Positions 37,238-46,684 of a stretch of DNA of 64,000 nt are shown piece by piece. The stretch comes from Clostridium isatidis. Lineage in GTDB: Bacteria > Bacillota > Clostridia > Clostridiales > Clostridiaceae. Numbering within the stretch: the first letter of the stretch is position 1; each line of letters begins with the position of its first letter. Under the pieces are notes generated by a model. It did not search any database. It was not told where the DNA came from and saw only the letters and a program-made list of their open reading frames with translations. Both the position numbers and the translations under genes were made by a program. The stretch spans positions 1,192,001 to 1,256,000 of the forward strand of contig NZ_CP016786.1 of assembly GCF_002285495.1 (NCBI RefSeq), read 5' to 3'.

Positions 37238-38248
37238 CTAATAACCTAATTCTTCTTGTTTATTTAAAAAATCCTCATAATCATTTGTGAAATAATGGGA
37301 TCCAGTTTCGTTTTCTAACACATAAAAGATGTAATCTGTTTCAGCCGGCTTAAGGGCAGCTCTAATAGATGGAATACCTGGATTTGAAATTGGACCTACT
37401 GGTAAACCATAATTTTTATATGTATTGTATGGAGAGTCAACTTCTAAATCACTATGTAAAACTACTTCAGTATGATCTCCTAAAGCATATATTACTGTAG
37501 CATCTATTTGAAGCTTCATTTCTTGACTTAACCTATTTCTTATTACAGAAGAAATAATAGGTCTTTCCTCATCTAAAACAGCTTCTCTTTCTATCATCGA
37601 TGCTATTGTGATAATCTCTTCTACATTTAAATCTTTTACATCTAAGCCTAACTCAGAAGTAACCTGATTTAATGCTTCTTCAAATCTTTCAATCATTATA
37701 GTAACAATATCTTTAGGTTTCATACCCTTTTTTAATGAATATGTATCTGGAAATAGGTATCCTTCTAAATTATATTTTTTATTACCATTATTTTTTACAT
37801 ATGAAGGCAAATCATAATTTTTAATAGATTTTATAAAATCCTCTTTACTACAAACGCCTTCACTTTCAAGCTTTTCACCAATTTCATCTATTGTATAGCC
37901 TTCAGGCACTGTAAATTTTACTATTCCTAAGGTTGATTCAGTAGTTAATAAACTAATTAATTCTTTCAGACTTAATTCACTATTTAATATATAGCTTCCA
38001 GGCTTAACCTCAATAGTTTCATCTGCTAATAAAATATATAATTTTATAAACGGTATTCCTCTTATTACTTTTTCTTTTGATAAAGAATCTATTATACTGT
38101 AAAAACTATCGCCTTCTTTTATTTCTATAGCTAGATCATCTTTACTTTTTATTGGGCTATTAACTACGTTAAAATACATCAAAAAGAAACCAAAAATAAC
38201 TATAAAAATAACAATTACGGGATAAGTTTTTAATTTAATTTTTCTCAT
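37238..38248 (-). CDS. mltG: endolytic transglycosylase MltG
   Basis: Membrane-bound lytic transglycosylase that cuts nascent glycan strands. 336 aa with an N-terminal helix (about 8-25), the LysM-like EGDSFYSIIDSLSKE, and the YceG core with the catalytic Glu in IASMIEREAV; VDSPYNTYKNYGLPVGPISNPG is the family C-terminal signature. It is first in the mltG-trmR-yrrO-udk-pbp series. Confidence 0.94.
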   Translation of the reverse strand: MRKIKLKTYPVIVIFIVIFGFFLMYFNVVNSPIKSKDDLAIEIKEGDSFYSIIDSLSKEKVIRGIPFIKLYILLADETIEVKPGSYILNSELSLKELISLLTTESTLGIVKFTVPEGYTIDEIGEKLESEGVCSKEDFIKSIKNYDLPSYVKNNGNKKYNLEGYLFPDTYSLKKGMKPKDIVTIMIERFEEALNQVTSELGLDVKDLNVEEIITIASMIEREAVLDEERPIISSVIRNRLSQEMKLQIDATVIYALGDHTEVVLHSDLEVDSPYNTYKNYGLPVGPISNPGIPSIRAALKPAETDYIFYVLENETGSHYFTNDYEDFLNKQEELGY

Positions 38249-38268
38249 AAAAACCCCCTACATATAAA

Positions 38269-38292
38269 GTAAATAGCCATTAGGCTATTTAC
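38269..38292 (-). terminator. possible terminator after typA
   Basis: Ten-base perfect stem GTAAATAGCC / GGCTATTTAC with a 4-base loop. Only a short T run follows on the minus strand, so read-through into mltG is likely. Confidence 0.6.
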
Positions 38293-38336
38293 CTTATTAT
38301 AATACTTTTCCTTCAAGTAATAAAGTTATTATTTAG

Positions 38337-40163
38337 TTATTTTTTCTTTCTGCTTATAATTTTCTTTCTTTCACTTGAATTTAATACTCTTTTTCTCATT
38401 CTGATATTTTTTGGAGTAATTTCTACAAGTTCATCATCATTAATAAATTCTAAACATTGTTCTAAAGTCATTTTTCTTGGAGGAGTTAATTTTAAAGCGT
38501 CATCTGATCCTGATGCTCTTGTATTAGTTAATTTTTTACCTTTGCATACATTTATATCTATATCTTCAGCTCTAGAACATTCACCAACTATCATTCCTTC
38601 ATAAACAGGAACTCCAGCACCTATAAATAAAGTACCTCTTTCTTGAGCATTATATAAACCATATGTAATTGACTCTCCTTCTTCGAAAGATACTAATGAG
38701 CCTCTGCTTCTTCCTGGTATTTCACCCTTATAATCATCATATCCATGAAAAACATGATTCATAATACCATTTCCCTTTGTATCTGTCATAAATTCACTTC
38801 TAAAACCTATAAGTCCTCTAGCTGGAATTTTAAATTCTAATCTTGTATACCCGTTAACTGCTGATGTCATATTAACCATTTCAGCTTTTCTAGCTCCTAA
38901 TTTTTCCATAACTGGTCCCATAAATTCTTCAGGTACATCTATAGTTAAAAATTCTATAGGTTCTAACTTTTTACCATTTTCTTCTTTAAATATAACATTT
39001 GCCTTTGATACTTGAAATTCATAGCCTTCCCTTCTCATTGTTTCTATAAGAATTGAAAGATGAAGTTCTCCTCTTCCTGATACTTCAAAACATTCTGGAG
39101 TTATTTCTTTTACTCTTAAACTAACATTTGTTTCTAATTCTTTAAATAACCTATCTCTTAAATGCCTTGATGTAACATATTCTCCTTCTTGTCCAGCAAA
39201 CGGAGAATCATTTACCATAAAATTCATACTTAAAGTTGGTTCATCAATATTTACAAAAGGTAAAGCTTCAGGTTGTAATGAATCTGCAATGGTTTCTCCT
39301 ATATTACAATCCGGTATCCCACTTAGAGCCACTATATCCCCCATTGAAGCTTCTTGAACATCAATTTTATTTAATCCGCTATATGTAAATATTGCTGAAA
39401 TCTTATAATTTGATTTTGTTCCATCTTTTCTTATTAATGCTACAGTTTGATTTTTCTTTATGGTTCCTCTATGAATTTTACCAATTGCTATTCTTCCTAC
39501 ATATTCATTATTATCTAAAGTTGTAACAAGCATTTGGAAAGACTCATCTATATACCCCTTAGGTGCTTCTACCTTTTCTATAATAGTTTCAAATAAAGGA
39601 GTCATATCACTGTTTTCATCTTCAACTTCATACTTTGCAATACCTTCTCTAGCTGAAGCATAAACTACTGGGAAGTCTAACTGCTCATCATTAGCACCTA
39701 ATTCTACAAATAAATCAAAAACTTCATCAATTACTTCTTCTGGTCTTGCATTAGGTTTGTCTATTTTATTAATAACAACAATTGGTTTAAGTTCTAGTTC
39801 TAAAGCCTTTTTTAATACGAATTTTGTTTGAGGCATTGGTCCTTCATAAGAATCTACTACTAATAGTACTGAATCAACCATCTTAAGGACACGTTCTACT
39901 TCTCCACCAAAATCAGCATGTCCAGGAGTGTCTATAATATTTATTTTTACATCATTATACATTATAGCAGTATTTTTTGATAGGATTGTTATTCCTCTCT
40001 CTCTTTCTAAATCATTTGAGTCCATTACTCTTTCTTCAACCTTTTCATTATTTCTAAATACGTGGCTTTGTTTTAAAAGAGCATCTACTAATGTAGTTTT
40101 ACCATGGTCAACGTGAGCTATTATAGCTATATTTCTTATATCATCTCTTGTAATTAATTCCAT
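38337..40163 (-). CDS. typA: ribosome-associated GTPase TypA (BipA)
   Basis: Elongation-factor-like GTPase for 50S assembly at low temperature and stress. 608 aa with G1 AHVDHGKTTL, DTPGHADFGGEV and NKIDKPNA. It has the TypA-type C-terminus. It stands between RNase J and mltG and is probably a single transcript. Confidence 0.97.
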   Translation of the reverse strand: MELITRDDIRNIAIIAHVDHGKTTLVDALLKQSHVFRNNEKVEERVMDSNDLERERGITILSKNTAIMYNDVKINIIDTPGHADFGGEVERVLKMVDSVLLVVDSYEGPMPQTKFVLKKALELELKPIVVINKIDKPNARPEEVIDEVFDLFVELGANDEQLDFPVVYASAREGIAKYEVEDENSDMTPLFETIIEKVEAPKGYIDESFQMLVTTLDNNEYVGRIAIGKIHRGTIKKNQTVALIRKDGTKSNYKISAIFTYSGLNKIDVQEASMGDIVALSGIPDCNIGETIADSLQPEALPFVNIDEPTLSMNFMVNDSPFAGQEGEYVTSRHLRDRLFKELETNVSLRVKEITPECFEVSGRGELHLSILIETMRREGYEFQVSKANVIFKEENGKKLEPIEFLTIDVPEEFMGPVMEKLGARKAEMVNMTSAVNGYTRLEFKIPARGLIGFRSEFMTDTKGNGIMNHVFHGYDDYKGEIPGRSRGSLVSFEEGESITYGLYNAQERGTLFIGAGVPVYEGMIVGECSRAEDIDINVCKGKKLTNTRASGSDDALKLTPPRKMTLEQCLEFINDDELVEITPKNIRMRKRVLNSSERKKIISRKKK

Positions 40164-40221
40164 TTAAATTCCTCCATTTTAAAAGTTCTAATGTAAACCT
40201 ATAGATTATTTTACCCAAAAT

Positions 40222-40250
40222 AAAATTGGATACACCTGTATCCAATTTTT
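40222..40250 (-). terminator. terminator after the RNase J gene
   Basis: Perfect stem AAATTGGATACA / TGTATCCAATTT with a 2-base loop, T-rich on both strands. Confidence 0.85.
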
Positions 40251-40315
40251 TATATAACCATATTAAATACTATAATACATTGTAAGTTTTTTAAGCTAGA
40301 ATGTCAACCTTCAGA

Positions 40316-41983
40316 TTATATTTCCATAATAATAGGTAATATCATAGGCTTTCTTTTTGTTTTTTCGTAAAGATAATTTCTTAATTCATCCCTTACTCTT
40401 CCTTTTAAACTAGCCCAATCTGTAATATTCTTTTCCTCACATTCCTTTAAAACATTCTTAACTATTTCTTTAGCTTCATCCATTAATCCTTCTGATTCCC
40501 TTACATATACAAAGCCTCTTGAAATAATATCTGGACCAGCTATAACTTTTTGATCTTCTCTTGATATTGTCACTACTACTGTTAAAATTCCGTCTTGAGA
40601 TAAATGCTTTCTATCTCTTAAAACAATATTTCCAACATCACCAACACCTAATCCATCAACAAAAACTTGACCTGCTGTAACATTGCCATTCTTCTTTATT
40701 CCATTTCTATTGACTTCAATTATTGCACCATTTTCAGGTATCAATACATTATTTTCTGATACTCCTACTGATACTGCAAGCTCACAGTGCTGCTTCAAAT
40801 GTCTGTACTCACCATGTACAGGAATGAAAAATCTAGGTTTAACTAAACATAACATAAGTTTCAATTCTTCTTGACAAGCATGCCCTGATACATGAACTTC
40901 ATCTAAAGATTTATAAATAACTTCTGCTCCCTTATGAAATAACTGATTTATTACTTTAGAAACAAGTTTTTCGTTTCCTGGAATAGGAGTTGCTGATAAT
41001 ATTACTGTATCTCCTTCAACTATTGCTACTTTTCTATGTTCTGCATTAGCCATTCTAGCTAAAGCTGACATTGGTTCTCCTTGACTGCCTGTTGTAATAA
41101 TAACTACTTGGTTATTATTATATTTATTTATATTATCTATACTTACTAAAACATCATCTTCGCACTCTAAATAACCCAATTCCTTAGCAACAGCAACAAT
41201 ATTTTCCATACTTCTACCTGATACAGCAACTTTTTTATTTAAAGCTCTTGCAGCATCTAATATTTGCTGTATTCTATGAATATTAGATGCAAAAGTAGCT
41301 ACTATTATTCTACCTTTCGCTTTTGAAAATAGCTTAAAGAGATTTTCACCTACAACTCTTTCTGACATTGTATATCCAGGCCTTTCAACATTTGTTGAAT
41401 CTGCCATCATAGCTAATACTCCCTTTTTACCTATTTCAGCAAATCTCGCAAAATCCATAGGTACACCATCTATCGGAGTAAAATCCACCTTAAAATCTCC
41501 TGTATGCAGTACTACTCCAAGAGGAGTATGAATTGCAATTGCTACCGAATCAGCTATTGAATGATTAGTTTTAATAAATTCAACAGATACTGAATTTAAT
41601 TTAATAACATCTCTTGGTTTAACTCTTATCAATTCTGTTGAGCTTAACAAGCCGTGTTCCTTAAGCTTTGTTTCAACAATACCAATTGTTAGTTTTGTAC
41701 CATATACAGGTACATTTAATTGTTTTAAAACATACGGTAAGGCCCCAATATGATCTTCATGACCATGAGTTAAAAAAATCCCTCTAACTTTTTCTTTATT
41801 TTTTATAAGATAACTTACATCAGGTATGACTAAATCAATGCCATACATATCATCATCTGGGAATTTAAGTCCGCAATCTATAACAACAATATCATTTTTA
41901 TATTCAATTGCAGTTATATTTTTACCAATTTCATTTATTCCTCCTAAAGGAATAATCTTAACTTTTGCTTTTTCGTGTTTCAA
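40316..41983 (-). CDS. rnj: ribonuclease J
   Basis: Metallo-beta-lactamase/beta-CASP 5'-exonuclease and endonuclease for mRNA turnover and rRNA maturation. 555 aa with zinc motif HGHEDHIGALPY, HTGDFKVD, the beta-CASP VSGRSMENI and the VSGHACQEELKLML helix, plus a C-terminal domain. Whether it corresponds to J1 or J2 cannot be told from sequence here. Confidence 0.95.
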   Translation of the reverse strand: MKHEKAKVKIIPLGGINEIGKNITAIEYKNDIVVIDCGLKFPDDDMYGIDLVIPDVSYLIKNKEKVRGIFLTHGHEDHIGALPYVLKQLNVPVYGTKLTIGIVETKLKEHGLLSSTELIRVKPRDVIKLNSVSVEFIKTNHSIADSVAIAIHTPLGVVLHTGDFKVDFTPIDGVPMDFARFAEIGKKGVLAMMADSTNVERPGYTMSERVVGENLFKLFSKAKGRIIVATFASNIHRIQQILDAARALNKKVAVSGRSMENIVAVAKELGYLECEDDVLVSIDNINKYNNNQVVIITTGSQGEPMSALARMANAEHRKVAIVEGDTVILSATPIPGNEKLVSKVINQLFHKGAEVIYKSLDEVHVSGHACQEELKLMLCLVKPRFFIPVHGEYRHLKQHCELAVSVGVSENNVLIPENGAIIEVNRNGIKKNGNVTAGQVFVDGLGVGDVGNIVLRDRKHLSQDGILTVVVTISREDQKVIAGPDIISRGFVYVRESEGLMDEAKEIVKNVLKECEEKNITDWASLKGRVRDELRNYLYEKTKRKPMILPIIMEI

Positions 41984-42070
41984 TATGTCCCCTCCTTTTT
42001 ATAATATATGTAATACAAAGGTGATCTTCTCTTAAGAGAGGCCATCCTTTATCTTATTATTCTGTTTTAT

Positions 42071-42526
42071 CTATTTTTTACTCTGACATTTTCTACAAAT
42101 TCCAAAAAACTTTACACTGTGATCTAATATTTGAAAGCCATAAGATCTTTCTACTTCTTCCTCTAATTCATCTAATAAATCATCTTGAACTTCAATTACA
42201 CCTTTACATTCATTACAAACCAAATGATGATGTCTATGTCCTTCATTCTTTCTAACTAACTCATATCTACTACAGCCATCATTTAAATCAAGCTTACAAA
42301 TCACACCTAGTTCTTCTAATAAAATTATTGTTCTATAAACAGTAGCAAGACCTATTTCAGGGCAGTTTTTCTTAACTTCATCGTAAATTTCTTCAGTAGT
42401 TAAGTGTTCTCCTTCGTTATCAATTATGGTATCTACTATAGCCCTTCTTTGAGGAGTTAACTTGTATCCTTTCTGTTTTAACTCTTCTTTTAAAACATTA
42501 AAATCTATAGTATTTGATTGTTCCAT
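42071..42526 (-). CDS. fur: Fur-family metalloregulator
   Basis: Metal-dependent repressor, 151 aa from the ATG at 42526 (GGGAGGGG 8 bases ahead; the TTG at 42532 is inside that spacing). The winged helix starts GYKLTPQRRAIVDTI; the dimer domain has GHRHHHLVCNECKGVIE and a C-terminal CRKC, two CxxC pairs for structural zinc. HRHHHLVC suggests Fur or Zur more than PerR, but metal choice is not settled by this. It is co-transcribed behind yrzB. Confidence 0.85.
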   Translation of the reverse strand: MEQSNTIDFNVLKEELKQKGYKLTPQRRAIVDTIIDNEGEHLTTEEIYDEVKKNCPEIGLATVYRTIILLEELGVICKLDLNDGCSRYELVRKNEGHRHHHLVCNECKGVIEVQDDLLDELEEEVERSYGFQILDHSVKFFGICRKCQSKK

Positions 42527-42550
42527 AAACAATACCCCTCCCTTTATTTC

Positions 42551-42823
42551 TTATTCTTCTGAAAAAATCGTATTATATGCTTCCTGTACAGCAGCCAATT
42601 CTACTTCATCATCTATAGGTACTAAAAGTTCATCCCCATCCTCATCTTTATCAACCTTTAAAGCAAATAAATCTTCTTCAGTATAATTATCATCATATAC
42701 GATAACATATTCACTTTTTTCTTCTGTATCAGGATTTACCATATCAAAGAAAGCTACTACGTTTAGCTTTACTAAATTTCCTTCCTCATCATATAATTCC
42801 AATTGCTCTAAATCTTTATTCAT
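42551..42823 (-). CDS. yrzB: YrzB-like DUF1292 protein
   Basis: 90-residue acidic protein of the DUF1292 family. I start it at the ATG at 42823, 7 bases after GGAG, dropping an upstream extension. Visible family elements are FFDMVNPDTEEKSEYVIVYD and EDGDELLVPIDDEVE. Its neighbours ireB, ruvX and alaS match yrzL-yrrK-yrzB in B. subtilis. The function is unknown. Confidence 0.9.
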   Translation of the reverse strand: MNKDLEQLELYDEEGNLVKLNVVAFFDMVNPDTEEKSEYVIVYDDNYTEEDLFALKVDKDEDGDELLVPIDDEVELAAVQEAYNTIFSEE

Positions 42824-42842
42824 AATCATTCTCCTTTTTTTA

Positions 42843-42883
42843 ATTTTAGATTTATAATCAATGCTTGTCAATAATAATTTTCA
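42843..42883 (-). promoter_or_regulatory. yrzB-fur promoter with overlapping Fur-like box
   Basis: Minus strand: -35 TTGACA (42866-42871), 17-base spacer, -10 TAAAAT (42843-42848). A 15-base element TGAAAATTATTATTG (42869-42883) matches the classical TGATAATNATTATCA at 11 of 14 defined positions and overlaps the -35. It suggests autoregulation by the downstream Fur-family protein; this is inference. Confidence 0.6.
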
Positions 42884-42898
42884 ATTAAGAATATAATA

Positions 42899-43315
42899 TT
42901 ATTTTTTACTAATTCTATCTAAATATCCTTGTAATATATATACAGCTGCTATTTTATCAACAATTTTTTTTCTTTTCTTTCTTGATAAATCAGCTTCTAA
43001 CATTGCTTTATGGGCAGCCACAGTAGTTAATCTTTCATCCCACATTTGAACTTCAATATTTAATCTTTCTTTTAGAAGTTCAGAAAATTCTATAGCTTTT
43101 TCTCCTGCTTCTCCAATTGTTCCATTCATATTTTTAGGCATTCCTAAAACTATTATTTCAACCTTATATTCATCACAAATTTTTCTTATTTCTTCAATAT
43201 CATTCTCTTTTTTTGTTCTTTTTATAGTTGTAACTCCTTGTGCCGTCCAACCTAATGGATCACTAACAGCAACTCCTATAGTTTTAGAACCTAAATCTAA
43301 ACCTAATATCCTCAT
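42899..43315 (-). CDS. ruvX: Holliday junction resolvase-like RuvX (YqgF)
   Basis: RNase H-fold nuclease of the YqgF/RuvX family, linked to 16S rRNA end maturation and to Holliday junction cleavage. 138 aa with GLDLGSKTIGVAVSDPLG, VLGMPKNMNGTIGEAGEKA and MWDERLTTVAAHK carrying the acidic residues. It lies between ireB and yrzB. Confidence 0.95.
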   Translation of the reverse strand: MRILGLDLGSKTIGVAVSDPLGWTAQGVTTIKRTKKENDIEEIRKICDEYKVEIIVLGMPKNMNGTIGEAGEKAIEFSELLKERLNIEVQMWDERLTTVAAHKAMLEADLSRKKRKKIVDKIAAVYILQGYLDRISKK

Positions 43316-43348
43316 TTTTACTCCTTAAATAATATGAATTTTATAATT

Positions 43349-43376
43349 AAAGAGTGCCCTTTAACGGGCACTCTTT
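43349..43376 (-). terminator. strong hairpin at the end of ireB
   Basis: Perfect 11-base stem AAAGAGTGCCC / GGGCACTCTTT with a 6-base loop, T-rich on both strands. It lies over the ireB stop, so ireB may be a separate or attenuated transcript from ruvX. Confidence 0.8.
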
Positions 43377-43632
43377 ATTTTATTTCTAAATAAGATTTTA
43401 TTACTTCTTCAAGAATTTCATCTCTTTCAAGTTTTCTTAGTAAAGCTCTTGCTCCGTTGTAGCTTGTAATGTAAGAAGGGTCCCCTGAAATAAGATAACC
43501 AACTAATTGGTTTATTGGATTATAACCTTTTTCTTTTAACGCATTATAAACATCGGTTAAAATTGATTTTGTTAAATCCTCTCTGTTGATGTTTAAATTA
43601 AATTGCATTGTTTGATCTAAGTTATTATTCAT
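43375..43632 (-). CDS. ireB: IreB family regulatory phosphoprotein (UPF0297, YrzL)
   Basis: 85-residue protein of the UPF0297 family. In Enterococcus faecalis IreB is an IreK (PrkC-type) kinase substrate that limits cephalosporin tolerance. The N-terminus has LDQTMQFNL, with Thr at a position comparable to the phosphorylated threonines of IreB, then a conserved GYNPINQLVGYLISGDPSYI. It is beside alaS and ruvX as in most Firmicutes. The cognate kinase gene could be the prkC at the other end of the window. Confidence 0.92.
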   Translation of the reverse strand: MNNNLDQTMQFNLNINREDLTKSILTDVYNALKEKGYNPINQLVGYLISGDPSYITSYNGARALLRKLERDEILEEVIKSYLEIK

Positions 43633-43708
43633 ACAACTGCTGCTAATTGCAGCTCACCCCCTTACTTTATTTAGTTAGTAATATATAGTAATATTATCCC
43701 ACTTTTTA

Positions 43709-43736
43709 TATTATTTATTCCACTTAATAAATAATA
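43709..43736 (-). terminator. possible terminator region between alaS and ireB
   Basis: AT-only perfect 11-base stem TATTATTTATT / AATAAATAATA with a 6-base loop. It might end alaS transcripts; AT-only stems are weak evidence. Confidence 0.35.
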
Positions 43737-43792
43737 TGGACACTATTAACTCTAATTTAATTATAGACTAAATTTCCATATTTGTACACAAT

Positions 43793-46432
43793 TTATTTTA
43801 ATAATGCTTCTACAACTTCATATACCTTATTAATTCCATCTTTTATCGCTGCTGGATTTTTTCCACCGGCTTGAGCCATATCTGGTCTTCCGCCGCCACC
43901 TCCGCCAACAACCGAAGCAACTTCTTTTATTATCTTACCACAGTGAATTCCTTTATCTAACGAATCCTTTGTTGCCATTGAAACTAAATTTACTTTTCCG
44001 CCTACATTACTAAATAATACTACAACACCAGTTCCAATTTTGTTTCTTAGTTTATCTCCTAAATCTCTTAAAGAATTAGCATCAACCCCATCAATTTCAT
44101 AAGCTATAACTTTTATTCCTTGAATATCTTTAGCAGAATCTAAAATATCATTTTCAGAACCTTGAGTTAACTTTTTCTTAAGTTCAGCTATTTCTTTATC
44201 TTTTTCCTTTAACTCAGAATTTAATTGAGATATTCTCTTTATAATATCCTTTTCTGAGCTTTTTAACATAGCACATACTTCTTTTAATAAATTTTGCTTT
44301 TCTTCCATATGCCTCATAGCATTTATGCCTGTAATTGCTTCAATTCTTCTTATACCTGCTGCTACACCTGATTCTGAAACTATTTTAAATAATCCTATTT
44401 CTCCAGAATTTATTACATGGGTTCCTCCACATAATTCCTTTGAAAACTCTCCTACACTTACAACTCTAACATCATCTTTATATTTATCATCAAATAAAGC
44501 CATTGCTCCTGAATTTTTAGCTTCTTCTAAGGTCATAACTTCTGTACCTACATTAAGAACTTCCATTATTTTATCATTTACTAGCTTTTCAATTTTTTCA
44601 ATTTCTTCTAGTGATAAAGCTTGGAAATGTGAAAAGTCAAATCTTAATCTTTCATCATCAACATATGAACCTGATTGATTTACATGGCTTCCTAATACAT
44701 CTTTTAAAGCCTTGTGAAGCATATGTGTTGCAGTATGGTTTCTTGCTATATTTTTTCTTCTTCTAGCATCTACTTTTAATGTTGCTTCTTGATTTGTCTT
44801 AATTTCGCCATTTAATACTTCTACATAATGAATAATCTTTCCACCAATATTATTTTTGGTATCATAAACAAAAGCTTCCCCTGTAGATGTAATAATATAA
44901 CCTTTATCACCTACTTGACCACCCATTTCTGCATAGAATGGTGTTTTCTCAGTAACAATATAAGCCTTTTCTCCTTTGACTATCACTTCTTTAAACTCAT
45001 TTTCATCTGCTAATAAAATAATATTTGATTTTAATTCTACCTTTCCATATCCATCAAATTTAGTGTTTACTGAAGATTCTATTTTATTTATAGGCTTTTC
45101 ATCATTACCCATATATGAAGTTTCGCCCCTTGCACTTCTAGCTCTTTGTCTTTGTTCTTCCATTTCCTTTTTAAAGGCATCTTTATCAACCTTCATTCCC
45201 TTTTCTTCAAGAATTTCTTCTGTTAATTCAATTGGGAAGCCATAAGTATCATATAATTTAAAGGCCTTTTCTCCTTTAAGAATATTTTCCTTTGATGCTA
45301 TCATTTCCTCAATATAATCACTTAAAATATTCATTCCCGAATCTATTGTTTCATTAAATCTCTCTTCTTCTAATGATACTATTTTTTCTATATATTCTTG
45401 TTTTTCTTCAAGGACCGGATATGCACCTTTATAATTTTCAACTACAGAAGCAACTATTTCTGTTAAGAATAAATCTTTTATTCCTAAAAGCCTTCCATGT
45501 CTAGCTGCCCTTCTTAAAAGTCTTCTTAATACATAGCCTCTTCCTTCATTGCTAGGTTGTACTCCATCAGAAATCATCATAGTAACTGATTTTACGTGAT
45601 CAGTTATTATTCTTAAAGAAACATCCTTATCCTTATCTGCACCATACGCAACATTAGCAAGTTTTGATACTTTTCCTAAAATATTTTTTACAGTATCTAT
45701 TTCAAAGATATTATCTACACCTTGCATAATTGTAGCAATTCTTTCTAATCCCATACCTGTATCAATATTTGGATGTTCTAATCTATTGTAATTTCCTTCT
45801 TCATCTTTATCAAATTGAGTAAATACCAAATTCCAAAATTCAACAATTCTATCTTCATCAGATGCTTTTAAGAAGTCCTCAACATTTGATATTGGACCTT
45901 CTCCTCTATCAAAATGTATCTCAGTACAAGGACCACATGGACCTACTCCAATTTCCCAGAAGTTATCATCTTTACCTAATCTAAAAATTCTCTTTGGATC
46001 AATATCTGTCTTTTTACTCCAAATATCAAAAGCTTCATCATCTTCTAAATAAATAGTTACATATAATTTATCCTTTGGAATCTGTAGTACTTCTGTTACA
46101 AATTCCCAAGCCCACGGAATTACTTCTTCTTTAAAATAATCTCCAAAGGAAAAGTTTCCTAGCATTTCAAAAAATGTACCATGTCTAGATGTTTTACCTA
46201 CATTTTCAATGTCACCAGTTCTAATACATTTTTGACAAGTAGTAATCCTTTTTCTTGGCGGAGTTTCTAAGCCAGTAAAATATGGCTTAAGAGGCGCCAT
46301 CCCAGCATTTATTAATAATAAAGATTTATCATTTTTAGGAACTAAAGAAAAACTTCCTAATCTTAAATGTTCTTTTGATTCAAAAAATTTCAAATATAAT
46401 TCTCTTAATTCATTTGTTCCAATATATTTCAC
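43793..46432 (-). CDS. alaS: alanyl-tRNA synthetase
   Basis: Class II synthetase charging tRNA-Ala, 879 aa. The catalytic domain is N-terminal (KYIGTNELRELYLKFF), editing motifs are RNHTATHMLH and CGGTHV, and the DHHA1 end has GGGGGGRPDMAQAGG. The proper start is the GTG at 46432, 7 bases after GGAGGG. Longer open frames run back into the T-box terminator and are not the start. A T-box leader controls it. Confidence 0.97.
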   Translation of the reverse strand: MKYIGTNELRELYLKFFESKEHLRLGSFSLVPKNDKSLLLINAGMAPLKPYFTGLETPPRKRITTCQKCIRTGDIENVGKTSRHGTFFEMLGNFSFGDYFKEEVIPWAWEFVTEVLQIPKDKLYVTIYLEDDEAFDIWSKKTDIDPKRIFRLGKDDNFWEIGVGPCGPCTEIHFDRGEGPISNVEDFLKASDEDRIVEFWNLVFTQFDKDEEGNYNRLEHPNIDTGMGLERIATIMQGVDNIFEIDTVKNILGKVSKLANVAYGADKDKDVSLRIITDHVKSVTMMISDGVQPSNEGRGYVLRRLLRRAARHGRLLGIKDLFLTEIVASVVENYKGAYPVLEEKQEYIEKIVSLEEERFNETIDSGMNILSDYIEEMIASKENILKGEKAFKLYDTYGFPIELTEEILEEKGMKVDKDAFKKEMEEQRQRARSARGETSYMGNDEKPINKIESSVNTKFDGYGKVELKSNIILLADENEFKEVIVKGEKAYIVTEKTPFYAEMGGQVGDKGYIITSTGEAFVYDTKNNIGGKIIHYVEVLNGEIKTNQEATLKVDARRRKNIARNHTATHMLHKALKDVLGSHVNQSGSYVDDERLRFDFSHFQALSLEEIEKIEKLVNDKIMEVLNVGTEVMTLEEAKNSGAMALFDDKYKDDVRVVSVGEFSKELCGGTHVINSGEIGLFKIVSESGVAAGIRRIEAITGINAMRHMEEKQNLLKEVCAMLKSSEKDIIKRISQLNSELKEKDKEIAELKKKLTQGSENDILDSAKDIQGIKVIAYEIDGVDANSLRDLGDKLRNKIGTGVVVLFSNVGGKVNLVSMATKDSLDKGIHCGKIIKEVASVVGGGGGGRPDMAQAGGKNPAAIKDGINKVYEVVEALLK

Positions 46433-46449
46433 AATTTTCCCTCCATTTT

Positions 46450-46680
46450 TTAATCTAAAATATAAAAAAGCTTTCATCCCTAAAGAAAGGGACGAAAGCA
46501 ATAGTTCCGCGGTACCACCCTAATTATGCAAAAATTTGCATCACTTAGTTAAAAAAGCTCCAAGATAGCTTCAATATATAATGCAAGAAGTTTACACCAT
46601 CCACTTCCTCTCTGAATACACGCCTATATTTACTAGTTCTCTTCATCGCTATACAATATGAAATTTTTAAATAATTTCAA
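46450..46680 (-). promoter_or_regulatory. T-box riboswitch, alanine specifier
   Basis: Leader that reads uncharged tRNA-Ala. On the minus strand, the T-box core AGGGTGGTACCGCGG is at 46521-46507. The terminator is at 46464-46499 (stem GCTTTC-TCCC). The stem I AG bulge region ACTAGTA lies near 46640. The specifier loop reads GAA-GCU-A with the GCU at 46569-46567, an alanine codon. Low charging would favour antitermination and alaS expression. Confidence 0.93.
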
Positions 46681-46684
46681 AAAA

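Noticed and set aside
37220..37240. AGGTATA / TATACCT hairpin at the end of mltG
   Set aside because: No T run follows on the minus strand, and trmR is 40 bases downstream in the same apparent operon.
42026..42053. Hairpin between fur and RNase J gene around TCTCTTAAGAGA
   Set aside because: Only a short palindrome with several mismatches in the flanks and a weak T run; uncertain function.
46433..46501. Longer alaS start in the leader
   Set aside because: This extension would be encoded by the T-box terminator; the GTG at 46432 has a good ribosome site and family-matching N-terminus.
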